37,234 bases of DNA from Phycisphaerales bacterium (GTDB lineage Bacteria > Planctomycetota > Phycisphaerae > Phycisphaerales > UBA1924): NCBI GenBank assembly GCA_020427395.1, contig JAGQON010000033.1, forward strand, positions 1-37,234. Reading direction: 5' to 3'. The translations under genes and the position numbers were made by a program. This document shows, piece by piece, positions 26,715-34,192 of this stretch (positions are counted from its first letter, which is position 1; each line of letters opens with the position of its first letter). The notes beneath the pieces are model-generated. The model saw only the letters and a list, made by a program, of their open reading frames with translations. It was not told the origin of the DNA and made no database searches.

Positions 26715-27727
26715 ACCGATTCTCAGCAACCTCATTGCTTCTTTCGGTGACGGCTGGCGTTGCTCTCTCGGGCGAACCACAACTGGCCTACATCATCGAG
26801 GGCTCCGGTTACTTCGGTGCACCTGGAATCGAACTCACCCAGATCGGTCGAGTAGATCTTTCAAATCCGTCATCGGTTGAGAGCCTGCCCACGGTGGGTG
26901 TTGACCTTCGTTTCGGAGGTGCGGACCTGCGCCCCGGCAGCGGCGAGCTCGTCGGCTTTGAGAACATCACCAACTCAATACGCATCCTCGATCCGGTCGC
27001 GGGCAGCAACTCGCTCATCGACTCCATCGGCTTCATGGACACCGGCGTCGCGGGCATGGCCTACAGCAACGACGGCTCGGTGGCCTACATCACCACGACC
27101 GTCGGCGCGTTCGTCCGCATCCTCACGGTCGATGCCGACACCGGCGCGATGATCGCGATGAACAACATCATCACCGACTCGCTCTCGTCGCTCGCGGTTG
27201 TCCCCGACGGCCACCCGACGCTGACCCCCGGAGATCTCTACGGGCTGGGTCTGAGCGGCGGCGGCTCGCTGCGCCTGCTGCATATCGACCTGCAGAGCAA
27301 CACGGTTGTCTCATCGCAGTTCATCACCGGCATCGGTTTCAACCCCCAGTTCGAAACCGGGCTCGACTTCGCGTCCGACGGCACCCTCTACGCGCTCATC
27401 CAGGGCTTCGACGAGGTCCAGCCCGATGTGTTCGTCGAGATCTCCAGCCACCTCTACACCATCAACCCGGCCAACGGCAACGCGACCGATCTGGGTGTCG
27501 TGCAGGCCGACGGAACATGGGACGCGGTCACGCTCGTCATCGACGAAGGCGCCATCAGCTGCCCGGCCGACCTCACCGGCGATGGCATGCTCAACTTCTT
27601 CGATGTCAGCGCGTTCCTCAACGCGTACAACGCGATGGACCCGCAGGCCGACTTCACGGGCGACGGGATGTACAACTTCTTCGATGTCAGCGCGTTCTTG
27701 AACGCCTACAACGCTGGCTGCCCCTGA
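26711..27727 (+). CDS. Secreted propeller-like protein with GC-type dockerin, coupled to upstream gene
   Basis: A 338-residue exported protein. A signal peptide (about residues 1-20) is followed by ~260 residues with strand-turn segments such as GMAYSNDGSVAYITTT, GDLYGLGLSGGGSLRLLHID and GLDFASDGTLYALIQG. These resemble the secreted propeller-like family in which time-averaged or osmotic proteins are annotated; no confident family was identified. The C-terminal dockerin-like pair (DLTGDGMLNFFD; end NAGCP) is canonical. The ATG at 26711 overlaps the preceding stop by 4 nt, and AAAGGGG (26698-26704) supports it. Coupling suggests equal production of a tagged and an untagged propeller that may work together; that is inference. 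Confidence 0.78.
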   Translation: MNRFSATSLLLSVTAGVALSGEPQLAYIIEGSGYFGAPGIELTQIGRVDLSNPSSVESLPTVGVDLRFGGADLRPGSGELVGFENITNSIRILDPVAGSNSLIDSIGFMDTGVAGMAYSNDGSVAYITTTVGAFVRILTVDADTGAMIAMNNIITDSLSSLAVVPDGHPTLTPGDLYGLGLSGGGSLRLLHIDLQSNTVVSSQFITGIGFNPQFETGLDFASDGTLYALIQGFDEVQPDVFVEISSHLYTINPANGNATDLGVVQADGTWDAVTLVIDEGAISCPADLTGDGMLNFFDVSAFLNAYNAMDPQADFTGDGMYNFFDVSAFLNAYNAGCP

Positions 27728-27750
27728 TCGGGGAGTGACGACACACAACA

Positions 27751-27780
27751 AAAAGACCGGCCGAGGTGGCCGGTCTTTTT
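27751..27780. terminator. Bidirectional terminator between convergent genes
   Basis: AAAAGACCGGCC (27751-27762) pairs with GGCCGGTCTTTT (27768-27779) over a 5-nt loop, with A/T runs on both sides, between the gene ending at 27727 and the minus-strand protease ending at 27803. Confidence 0.9.
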
Positions 27781-27802
27781 CATGGATGAATGCGGTCGAT
27801 AC

Positions 27803-30166
27803 TTACGGACAGCCCGCGTTGAACTGCGTCAGGAAGCTCGACACATCAAAGAAGTCGAAGTTTCCATCACCGTTGAAGTCGGCGCTCGAATCACCAGCGT
27901 TGAACGCCGAGAGGAACGCCGATACATCGAAGAAGTTCAGCTCGCCGTACGGCTCAGCCAGGTCGGCATCCGAGCACCCGGTGCTCAGCTGCTCGGTGCC
28001 GAGGTAGACATCGTCGAGATAGAACACGCCGCCCGAATCGACGGTGAACCGCACCTGCGCGTCGTCGAGCGCCCAAGCCCCGATCGGCAGATCAATCTGG
28101 ATCAGCTCCGGGCTTGTCTGCAGGTCCGAACCCGTGAGGGTCGCGACCGTGCTCCATTGCCCGCTGATCAGGAAGACCTCAACAGTCAGCGTGTCGGAGC
28201 TGGCAACCTCCGCGCTCTTCCACGCATCGAAACGCAGATACGCGGGGACGAAGCCGAACTGGAAGAGCGGGATCTCGTGCGAGCGCAGGAACGCGTTGTC
28301 GCCCAGCGCCGCGGCGAAGGTGCCGTTGTCATACTCGACCGTGGTGTTGGTGGTGAAGAACCACTTCACAGGGCTCAGCACCCCCGTATCGAAGCTGTCG
28401 GCCAGCGGTGCCACGCCCGTGTTCACCAGGTCGATCGAGAAATCATCGAGCAACCAGGCGTCATCGCCGCTGCCCTGGGCAACGAAACGCACCTGCACGC
28501 CGTGCCACTCCAAGGCGGAAGGAAGCTCGATCTCGTAACGCAGGAAGCCTTCGTTCACGGCCCCGCGATCATCGATCTGCGCCAGCGTCGCCCAAGAGTT
28601 CGCCGGCGCGAAATCGGGGTTCTCCAGATACTGCACCAGAAGCGCATCGCCGGGTTCGAGGTTGTCTGCACGCAGATCAAAGCTGATCATCGCGTCGTCG
28701 TACAGGGTCCGCCCCGCCAGCGCACCCGTGGTGATCGCGTCGTCGTTGTCCAGACGCATGACGCTCGTGCCCTCGGGTGCCTCGGGCATCGTGTCGAGCG
28801 TGGGCGAACCCGCGCTGGCCGCGAACAGGTCCGCCCAGCCCGCGTCCTCAAAGCCGCTGCTCACCGGCAGCACCGTCGGACGCACATAGGTCTGGGCCAA
28901 CTGCACCGCGTTGAAGGTGTTCACACGCCCGCGCCCGAAGAAGTCATCGCGCCCTGCTGCACCAAGGTCATCGACGGACTGGTAGAGCACCGCCTGGATG
29001 TCGTCGGGGCTCAGCTCAGGATTCGCCGAGCGGATCATCGCGCCCACGCCCGCGGCGATCGGGCTGGCGTAGCTCGTGCCGGAGCCGTTGCCATAGCTGC
29101 CGAAGCGGCGCGTGGAGCGCACACTCGAACCCGGGGCCGTTACATCCACGGCCGGGCCGTAGTTGCTGAAGCTCGATCGGTTGTCGCTGCTCGTGGTCGA
29201 GCCAACGAGCACATAATCGGGGCGGTTGGGCTCAACGAACGCGTTGTCGTTGCCCGACGCCCAGAACAGCAGCCCGCCCTGCTGCTTGATGTATCGCGCG
29301 GCCGACTGGTTCGAGGCGGAGGTGCCGCCCGAGAAGCTCGCGTTGATGATGTGCGCACCCTGCTCAGCCGCCCATCGGGCACCGTCGAGGATCGCGAAGG
29401 CGCTGGCCGTGCCGTCGCTGTTGTTCGAGACGCGGATGGGCATGATGGTGAAGTCCCAGCCCACACCAACGACGCCGATCCCGTTGTTCCCCTGCGCGGC
29501 CGCGCACCCGGCGACGAAGGTCCCGTGCCCGTTGACATCGTCAACATCACCGCCCGCCGCCTGCGTCTGTCCCGACGCGGCGTTGTACCCGGACACAAGC
29601 GCGTCCTGCAGGTCCGGGTGGTCGAGATCGACACCCGAGTCGCAGATCGCGACGATCACGCTGCTGTCGCCGGTCTCGATGTCCCAGGCACTCGCGGACT
29701 GCAGACGCGTGTGCTGCCAGCTGCTGCCATACTGCGAATCGTTGGGCACGATCGCCGGGAAGAGCGTCCAGTTGGGCTCGACAAACTCATAGTCGCCGGT
29801 GGCCATGAGCATCGCGGCCATCTGCCCCTCGCTCATGCCATCGGGAACACGGATCACACGCTCGGGAACGAGGCGGCTCTGACGGATCGTCAGCGGCGCC
29901 ACACGGGCCTCGGCCGTCGCGACCTTCCCCTTGCGGGCGTGCACGATCAGTTCGCCGCGGAACTCGCGCGATCCCTTGATCTCGGTGAACCCGAGCGGGC
30001 GATCGATCGCCGACCGCATGGCCTCGATGTCGCCCGGCTGAAGCGCGAGTGTCTGCGCCGCGACCTGAACCGGGCTGGGAGAGTTGTCATTCGTTTGCGC
30101 GACCGCTGCGCCACTCCCGGCGAGCAGGACCAGTGAAAGTGCGAGTGTTCGTGTCTTGTGGTTCAT
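27803..30166 (-). CDS. Secreted subtilisin-like serine protease (S8) with degenerate GC-type dockerin
   Basis: A 787-residue exported protease. A signal peptide (residues 1-24) and a propeptide with VPDGMSEGQMAAMLMATGDY (about 108-126) and EPNW precede the S8 catalytic domain. The catalytic triad reads Asp176 (AICDSGVD), His214 (NGHGT) and Ser365 (GTSYASP), with the oxyanion Asn306 (WASGND). About 300 residues of jelly-roll-like modules follow, with motifs such as DDAWLLDDFSIDL and VFYLDDVYLG, often seen after bacterial subtilases. The C-terminal dockerin is odd: its first loop reads DLAEPYGELNFFD, lacking the Asn and second Asp and one residue longer, while the second (DFNGDGNFDFFD) is canonical, ending AGCP. 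GAGGAG (30175-30180) lies 8 nt before the ATG at 30166. It lies 47 nt downstream of another S8 gene and is probably cotranscribed with it. Confidence 0.9.
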   Translation of the reverse strand: MNHKTRTLALSLVLLAGSGAAVAQTNDNSPSPVQVAAQTLALQPGDIEAMRSAIDRPLGFTEIKGSREFRGELIVHARKGKVATAEARVAPLTIRQSRLVPERVIRVPDGMSEGQMAAMLMATGDYEFVEPNWTLFPAIVPNDSQYGSSWQHTRLQSASAWDIETGDSSVIVAICDSGVDLDHPDLQDALVSGYNAASGQTQAAGGDVDDVNGHGTFVAGCAAAQGNNGIGVVGVGWDFTIMPIRVSNNSDGTASAFAILDGARWAAEQGAHIINASFSGGTSASNQSAARYIKQQGGLLFWASGNDNAFVEPNRPDYVLVGSTTSSDNRSSFSNYGPAVDVTAPGSSVRSTRRFGSYGNGSGTSYASPIAAGVGAMIRSANPELSPDDIQAVLYQSVDDLGAAGRDDFFGRGRVNTFNAVQLAQTYVRPTVLPVSSGFEDAGWADLFAASAGSPTLDTMPEAPEGTSVMRLDNDDAITTGALAGRTLYDDAMISFDLRADNLEPGDALLVQYLENPDFAPANSWATLAQIDDRGAVNEGFLRYEIELPSALEWHGVQVRFVAQGSGDDAWLLDDFSIDLVNTGVAPLADSFDTGVLSPVKWFFTTNTTVEYDNGTFAAALGDNAFLRSHEIPLFQFGFVPAYLRFDAWKSAEVASSDTLTVEVFLISGQWSTVATLTGSDLQTSPELIQIDLPIGAWALDDAQVRFTVDSGGVFYLDDVYLGTEQLSTGCSDADLAEPYGELNFFDVSAFLSAFNAGDSSADFNGDGNFDFFDVSSFLTQFNAGCP

Positions 30167-30213
30167 GCGATCGGCTCCTCGAATCGCGGGAGGTTGCGGG
30201 TGAGAATGCTGGC

Positions 30214-32778
30214 TCAGGGGCAGCCGGCGCTGAAGTCCGACAGGAACGCGGACACATCAAAGAAGTTGAACGACCCATCGCCGTTGAAATCGGCCGCGGG
30301 GTCCATCGCGTTGTACGCGACAAGGAACGCGCTGACATCGAAGAAGTCGAGGTTGCCGTCACCGTTGAGATCGGCCGGGCAGCCCGTGTCTTCAACGAAC
30401 TCAAGACTGATGGCGACATCGTCAATATACCACGCGTCGTCGTTCTCGTTGCCCTGCGCGGTGAATCGCAGCCCCGTGCTGGTCCCGTAGCCAAACACAG
30501 GCAGCGAGAGCTGACGCAGCTCGAAACTCGACTGATCGATGCCATCGCTCACGATGGTCTCGAGCGTCTGCCAGTTGCCAAGGAAGTCCTTGTACTGCAC
30601 CAGCAGCGACTCGCCGGTCTCCACGCCCTGACGCTCCACGCGGTAGCGCAGCCACACCGTGCTGGGTGGGTTGCTCACATCGACATCCGCGCTTGTCATC
30701 GACTGCTGATTCACGATCCGGGCGCTCATGCTGCCCTCGGGCGTGTTGCTTGCCTCGCCCGTGGCGACTGCGTCGCTGGCGCTCCAGTCGAGCACGAGCG
30801 TGATCCCGTCTTCGAAACCGTCCTGCCAGGGCAGGTCGTTCTGGGTGAACTCACGCACAACCACATCGTCGATGTACCAGTCGTCGGTGGTGTCACTGCC
30901 CACGGCGGTAAACCGAAGCTTCATATCGTCGTGCGCCCCCAGCACGGGCAGGGCATAGCGGTGAAGGACGAACTCGTCCTGGTTGCTGCCATCGCTGACA
31001 ATCGTGTCAAGCGCCGTCCAGCCCGAGAGCAGGCTGTTGTATTCCACCAGCAGCGACTCGCCGGACTCCACGCCGCGGTGCTGCGTCCAGAACCGGATCT
31101 CACCGGTGGTCAGGCCGAGCACGCCCGCGCGCATCGCGATCGATTCGATCGAGTCCGCATCGTCGAGGTTCATGGCGTAGGGCGCGCTGGGCTCGTTCAC
31201 GCCCGCGTCCGAGTTGCCCACATCGCCGACCGGGTTGCGCCACTGGGTCGACAGCGTCGCGTCGGCGAAGCTGTCCTCAAAGGGCAGGTTGATGATCGAC
31301 GGCCCGTTGATCGCGTCATCGACCGCCCGCCCGACATTGATCCGGCCCCAGCCGGTCTTGTTGTCCTCGCCGGGTTCTTCCTTGTCGTCGCACGAGTTAA
31401 GCAGTATGAACTCGACCTCATCGGCGCTGAGCGCCGGGTTCGCGTCGTGCACCAGCGCCAGCGCACCCGCCGTGATCGGCGCTGCGAAGCTCGTGCCCGT
31501 GGTGTAGGTGTAGCTGCCGGTGCGGTTGGTCGAGCGGATGCTCACCGCCGGGGCGATGCAATCGATGCCGATCCCCGTATGCGACCAGCTGACCCAGTCG
31601 TCGCCCTGATCGCTGCCACCGACGATGGTGACCTTCTCCCAGTCGTTGGTCTGGTTCGCCAACCCGTCGTTGCCCGCGGCGAACACCAGCAGGTGCCCCT
31701 CCGCGCGGATGTGCCCGCCGCTGCTGCGCGTCTCCGAGTCCTCGGCCCCGCCGAACGAGCAGTTCACGCTGTACGCCCCGTTGTCCGACGCCCATCGCGC
31801 ACCCTCAAGGATCTCGCTGAGCAGCGCCGTACCCGAGGCATTGTTGGAGACACGGATGGGCATAATGCCGAAGTTCCAGCCCACGCCGCTCACGCCGGTG
31901 TTGTTGTTGCCGATCGCGGCCGCAGAACCAGCAACCAGCGAGCCGTGCCCGACCAGGTCGTCGTTCACATTGCCGCCATCCACCTGCGCCAGGTTGTCGA
32001 CCGAGTTGTACCCGGGCACCATCGCTGCCTGCAGGTCCGGGTGATCCAGGTCCACGCCCGAATCCACCACGCCGATGATCGTCGACGAGCTGCCCTGCGT
32101 CACATCCCACGCGCCCGGGGTATTGATGCGGCTGGCGGTGTGGTACCACTGCTGACTGAGCAGCGGGTCGTTGGGCGTCGTGTCAAGCGGGTAGCACAGC
32201 CAGTCCATCGAAACATACTCGTAGTCACCGGTGCGCATCAGCGCCTCGGCGACAATCTCAGCGCTGATCCCATCGGGAACGCGCACCGAGTATGAATCGA
32301 CATCGCGGTAACCCTGACGCAGCGATGGCATCAGGCGATCGCGGGCGCCTTGCATCCGCTGCTCGACCTGCGCGATCAGGTTCGCGAAGCTCGCATCAGC
32401 GCTGGCACTCCGCGCATCGGCGGGGGCCGTCTGGAGGTCGGGCGTGCTCTGGGCCACCAGCCCGATCATCTCCGACCGGTCCTTGAGCTTGACATTGAGG
32501 TAGCTCGTCCGCTCCTTGTTGCCCGCGATGGGCACAAAGGTCACCCGAGGCGATAGGGCTGAGCCAACGATCCCCGCGTCCCGCACCGACCACGCAAACG
32601 CGTCCCGCAGCACCCGCTGCTGACCCGCGCTGAGCATCACGGTCTGGCCGACCTCGACCCGAGCCCCGCCATCCCCAAAGGGACTGGCGGACTCGATCCC
32701 AACTTGCGCGTGCGCCAGCCCGCTGGCCAGTACCAGCAGAAGTGCGCTCGCCATACCCACCCGGCGTCGATGTGCCAT
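30214..32778 (-). CDS. Secreted subtilisin-like serine protease (S8) with GC-type dockerin
   Basis: An 854-residue exported protease, paralogous to the gene at 27803. A signal peptide (residues 1-24, ending LAHAQ) is followed by a ~170-residue pro-region with VRVPDGISAEIVAEALMRTG, then the S8 domain: Asp239 (GVVDSGVD), His278 (VGHGS), Asn370 (FAAGND) and Ser430 (GTSFAAP). Two or more jelly-roll-like modules follow, each ending near a DDWYIDDVVV or DDAWYIDDVAI motif, then a canonical dockerin-like pair (DLNGDGNLDFFD; DFNGDGSFNFFD) ending SAGCP. The ATG at 32778 is chosen for the signal peptide and a GGGAG 9 nt upstream; an ATG at 32808 and a GTG at 32817 are also in frame. The pair could mature or turn over neighbouring exoproteins; substrate is unknown. 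Confidence 0.9.
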   Translation of the reverse strand: MAHRRRVGMASALLLVLASGLAHAQVGIESASPFGDGGARVEVGQTVMLSAGQQRVLRDAFAWSVRDAGIVGSALSPRVTFVPIAGNKERTSYLNVKLKDRSEMIGLVAQSTPDLQTAPADARSASADASFANLIAQVEQRMQGARDRLMPSLRQGYRDVDSYSVRVPDGISAEIVAEALMRTGDYEYVSMDWLCYPLDTTPNDPLLSQQWYHTASRINTPGAWDVTQGSSSTIIGVVDSGVDLDHPDLQAAMVPGYNSVDNLAQVDGGNVNDDLVGHGSLVAGSAAAIGNNNTGVSGVGWNFGIMPIRVSNNASGTALLSEILEGARWASDNGAYSVNCSFGGAEDSETRSSGGHIRAEGHLLVFAAGNDGLANQTNDWEKVTIVGGSDQGDDWVSWSHTGIGIDCIAPAVSIRSTNRTGSYTYTTGTSFAAPITAGALALVHDANPALSADEVEFILLNSCDDKEEPGEDNKTGWGRINVGRAVDDAINGPSIINLPFEDSFADATLSTQWRNPVGDVGNSDAGVNEPSAPYAMNLDDADSIESIAMRAGVLGLTTGEIRFWTQHRGVESGESLLVEYNSLLSGWTALDTIVSDGSNQDEFVLHRYALPVLGAHDDMKLRFTAVGSDTTDDWYIDDVVVREFTQNDLPWQDGFEDGITLVLDWSASDAVATGEASNTPEGSMSARIVNQQSMTSADVDVSNPPSTVWLRYRVERQGVETGESLLVQYKDFLGNWQTLETIVSDGIDQSSFELRQLSLPVFGYGTSTGLRFTAQGNENDDAWYIDDVAISLEFVEDTGCPADLNGDGNLDFFDVSAFLVAYNAMDPAADFNGDGSFNFFDVSAFLSDFSAGCP

Positions 32779-33146
32779 GCCGTCTTGCTCCCGAGCTCGC
32801 CGGGCCATGCCCGGCACCCATCATTCTTTCGCGTGCCACACGCACGCCGATCACATTCCTCGGCCCATCCCACGAGATTCGCTCGTGAGAACCAGCAAGC
32901 AGGCATCAACCGCGACCCGCCGAGTGCCCTGAGCCACCGACGCGATGCGATCGCACCCGCTTTTCGTCCGATAAGTGTGCATCTCACGCCGCACACCGTT
33001 CGGCACGCCCGATTCCTGTCCGTTTGCTGGGCGAGGAGAACCCTCGCCCTGACGGAACGATACCCGTCACAAGCAGATACGACGCCCAAAGCCGCATTGT
33101 TGCACGAATACACAAGATCACCGCCCTCAATTCGCACCAGATTCGA
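32779..33146. other. Upstream region of the subtilase pair
   Basis: A non-coding stretch of about 370 bases between the minus-strand subtilase start and the terminator of the next minus-strand gene. It should carry the promoter of the protease pair, but no clear -35/-10 was seen. One strong hairpin lies at 33029-33049. No other gene was recognised. Confidence 0.4.
33029..33049. repeat. Perfect inverted repeat upstream of the subtilase pair
   Basis: GGGCGAGG (33029-33036) and CCTCGCCC (33042-33049) pair over a 5-nt loop. There is no T-run on either strand, so a terminator is unlikely; an operator or leader hairpin is possible. Confidence 0.4.
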
Positions 33147-33174
33147 ATGAAAAACCCCGCACAAGGCGGGGTTT
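33147..33174 (-). terminator. Intrinsic terminator of the AsmA-like gene
   Basis: On the minus strand AAACCCCGC (33174-33166) pairs with GCGGGGTTT (33160-33152) and continues into TTTTTCAT. It lies about 25 nt after the stop codon at 33199. Confidence 0.85.
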
Positions 33175-33198
33175 GGTTTGCCGGGATGGGCTGCTCGA

Positions 33199-34119
33199 TC
33201 AGGGCTCGTCGTCCTTCTTCTTGTTCCCGAAGATGTTCTTGAGCTCGTTGGTGGCGTCATCGATCTTGTTCTCGATGTCCTTGGCGGCGTCGTCCACCTT
33301 CTTCTGGACATCCTCGGCCGCCTTGTTGATCTCTTCCTGAACACCGCCCAACGCCTCGTCGAGCTTCAGGTCGCTGATTGCTTCGATGCCCATGTCGCTA
33401 AGCGACTCAAGCCCGGCCAGCCCGTTGCCCAACTCGCCAAGCACATCGCCCGGGATGATCCCGCCGCCCGCCTCGACCGCGGCCGCCAGCACCGTCTTGA
33501 CCACGAGGTTGATCACCTCGGCCGTGGTCATCGACTGCTCCTTGCCGATATCGCGCAGCTCGATCTCGGGGATGTTCACCGCGACATCACCCACCGCGAA
33601 CGACACGCCTGGCATGTTGGCGACATGGATGTTGATGTCCTCGAGCAGCAGGCGTTCAATCACCAGCTTCTTGCCGGGTTTGGCCGGATCAGCGGATTTC
33701 GATTCACCGCTCTCAAACCGCTTGAGGGAGTTGAGGATGGTGTTGTAGTTCGACGGGTTACCGCCCTTGTCGAGGATGACATCGATTCCATTGAGTCGGA
33801 TCTCGGGCATCACGATCGTGTCGGTATTGATCGACTCGATGTTCATGCTGGCCGACGATTCGCCCAACTGAAGGAAGTGGTCCGTGTCGAAGCCGTTGGG
33901 GTTGGCGATGTTCAGCCCGCTCATGGTGGCGGTGCCGCCGAAGAGGTTGACATCGACAGTACTCACAGTGGTCTCGACCTGCATCGCATAGGTGCCACCT
34001 CGCTCGATGGCATGCTTGGCGATCTTGTCGGCACTGCCCAGCACGAACCAAACAATGCCGACAACGCCCACGATCAGCAGGATCGCGAGCACGGCGATGA
34101 TTTTCAGAGCGGTCTTCAT
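33199..34119 (-). CDS. AsmA-like membrane-anchored protein with amphipathic tail
   Basis: A 306-residue protein. A single N-terminal hydrophobic helix (residues ~5-28, IIAVLAILLIVGVVGIVWFV) is probably an uncleaved anchor. A domain with repeated strand segments follows (VDVNLFGGTATMSGLNIANP, SMNIESINTDTIVMPEIRLNG, LVIERLLLEDINIHVANMPG), the pattern of AsmA/DUF748-type proteins linked to envelope lipid transport. The last ~60 residues are a charged amphipathic helix (AAEDVQKKVDDAAKDIENKI) with a Lys/Asp-rich end. GAGGGAG (34125-34131) lies 5 nt before the ATG at 34119. There is no dockerin. It is much shorter than typical AsmA proteins, so family membership is by pattern only. It likely sits in the cell envelope. 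Confidence 0.75.
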   Translation of the reverse strand: MKTALKIIAVLAILLIVGVVGIVWFVLGSADKIAKHAIERGGTYAMQVETTVSTVDVNLFGGTATMSGLNIANPNGFDTDHFLQLGESSASMNIESINTDTIVMPEIRLNGIDVILDKGGNPSNYNTILNSLKRFESGESKSADPAKPGKKLVIERLLLEDINIHVANMPGVSFAVGDVAVNIPEIELRDIGKEQSMTTAEVINLVVKTVLAAAVEAGGGIIPGDVLGELGNGLAGLESLSDMGIEAISDLKLDEALGGVQEEINKAAEDVQKKVDDAAKDIENKIDDATNELKNIFGNKKKDDEP

Positions 34120-34149
34120 GTGTACTCCCTCGTGGTGATTTGTCCCGCC

Positions 34150-34165
34150 AGTATGTTAGCATACT
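34150..34165. repeat. Small inverted repeat upstream of the AsmA-like gene
   Basis: AGTATG (34150-34155) and CATACT (34160-34165) pair perfectly over TTAG, in an AT-rich patch 30 nt before the start codon. It may be part of a promoter/operator for the minus-strand gene, or a weak hairpin between the two genes. Confidence 0.35.
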
Positions 34166-34192
34166 ACCGGTGAGCCACGAAGAAGGTTCGGT

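Noticed and set aside
27782..30136. Plus-strand open frame of 784 codons
   Set aside because: It is antisense to the S8 protease with intact catalytic triad; the translation is Arg/Val/His-rich with no recognisable domain.
30049..32295. Plus-strand open frame of 748 codons
   Set aside because: It is antisense to the second S8 protease and has no family-like features; an overlap of this size with two real genes is not credible.
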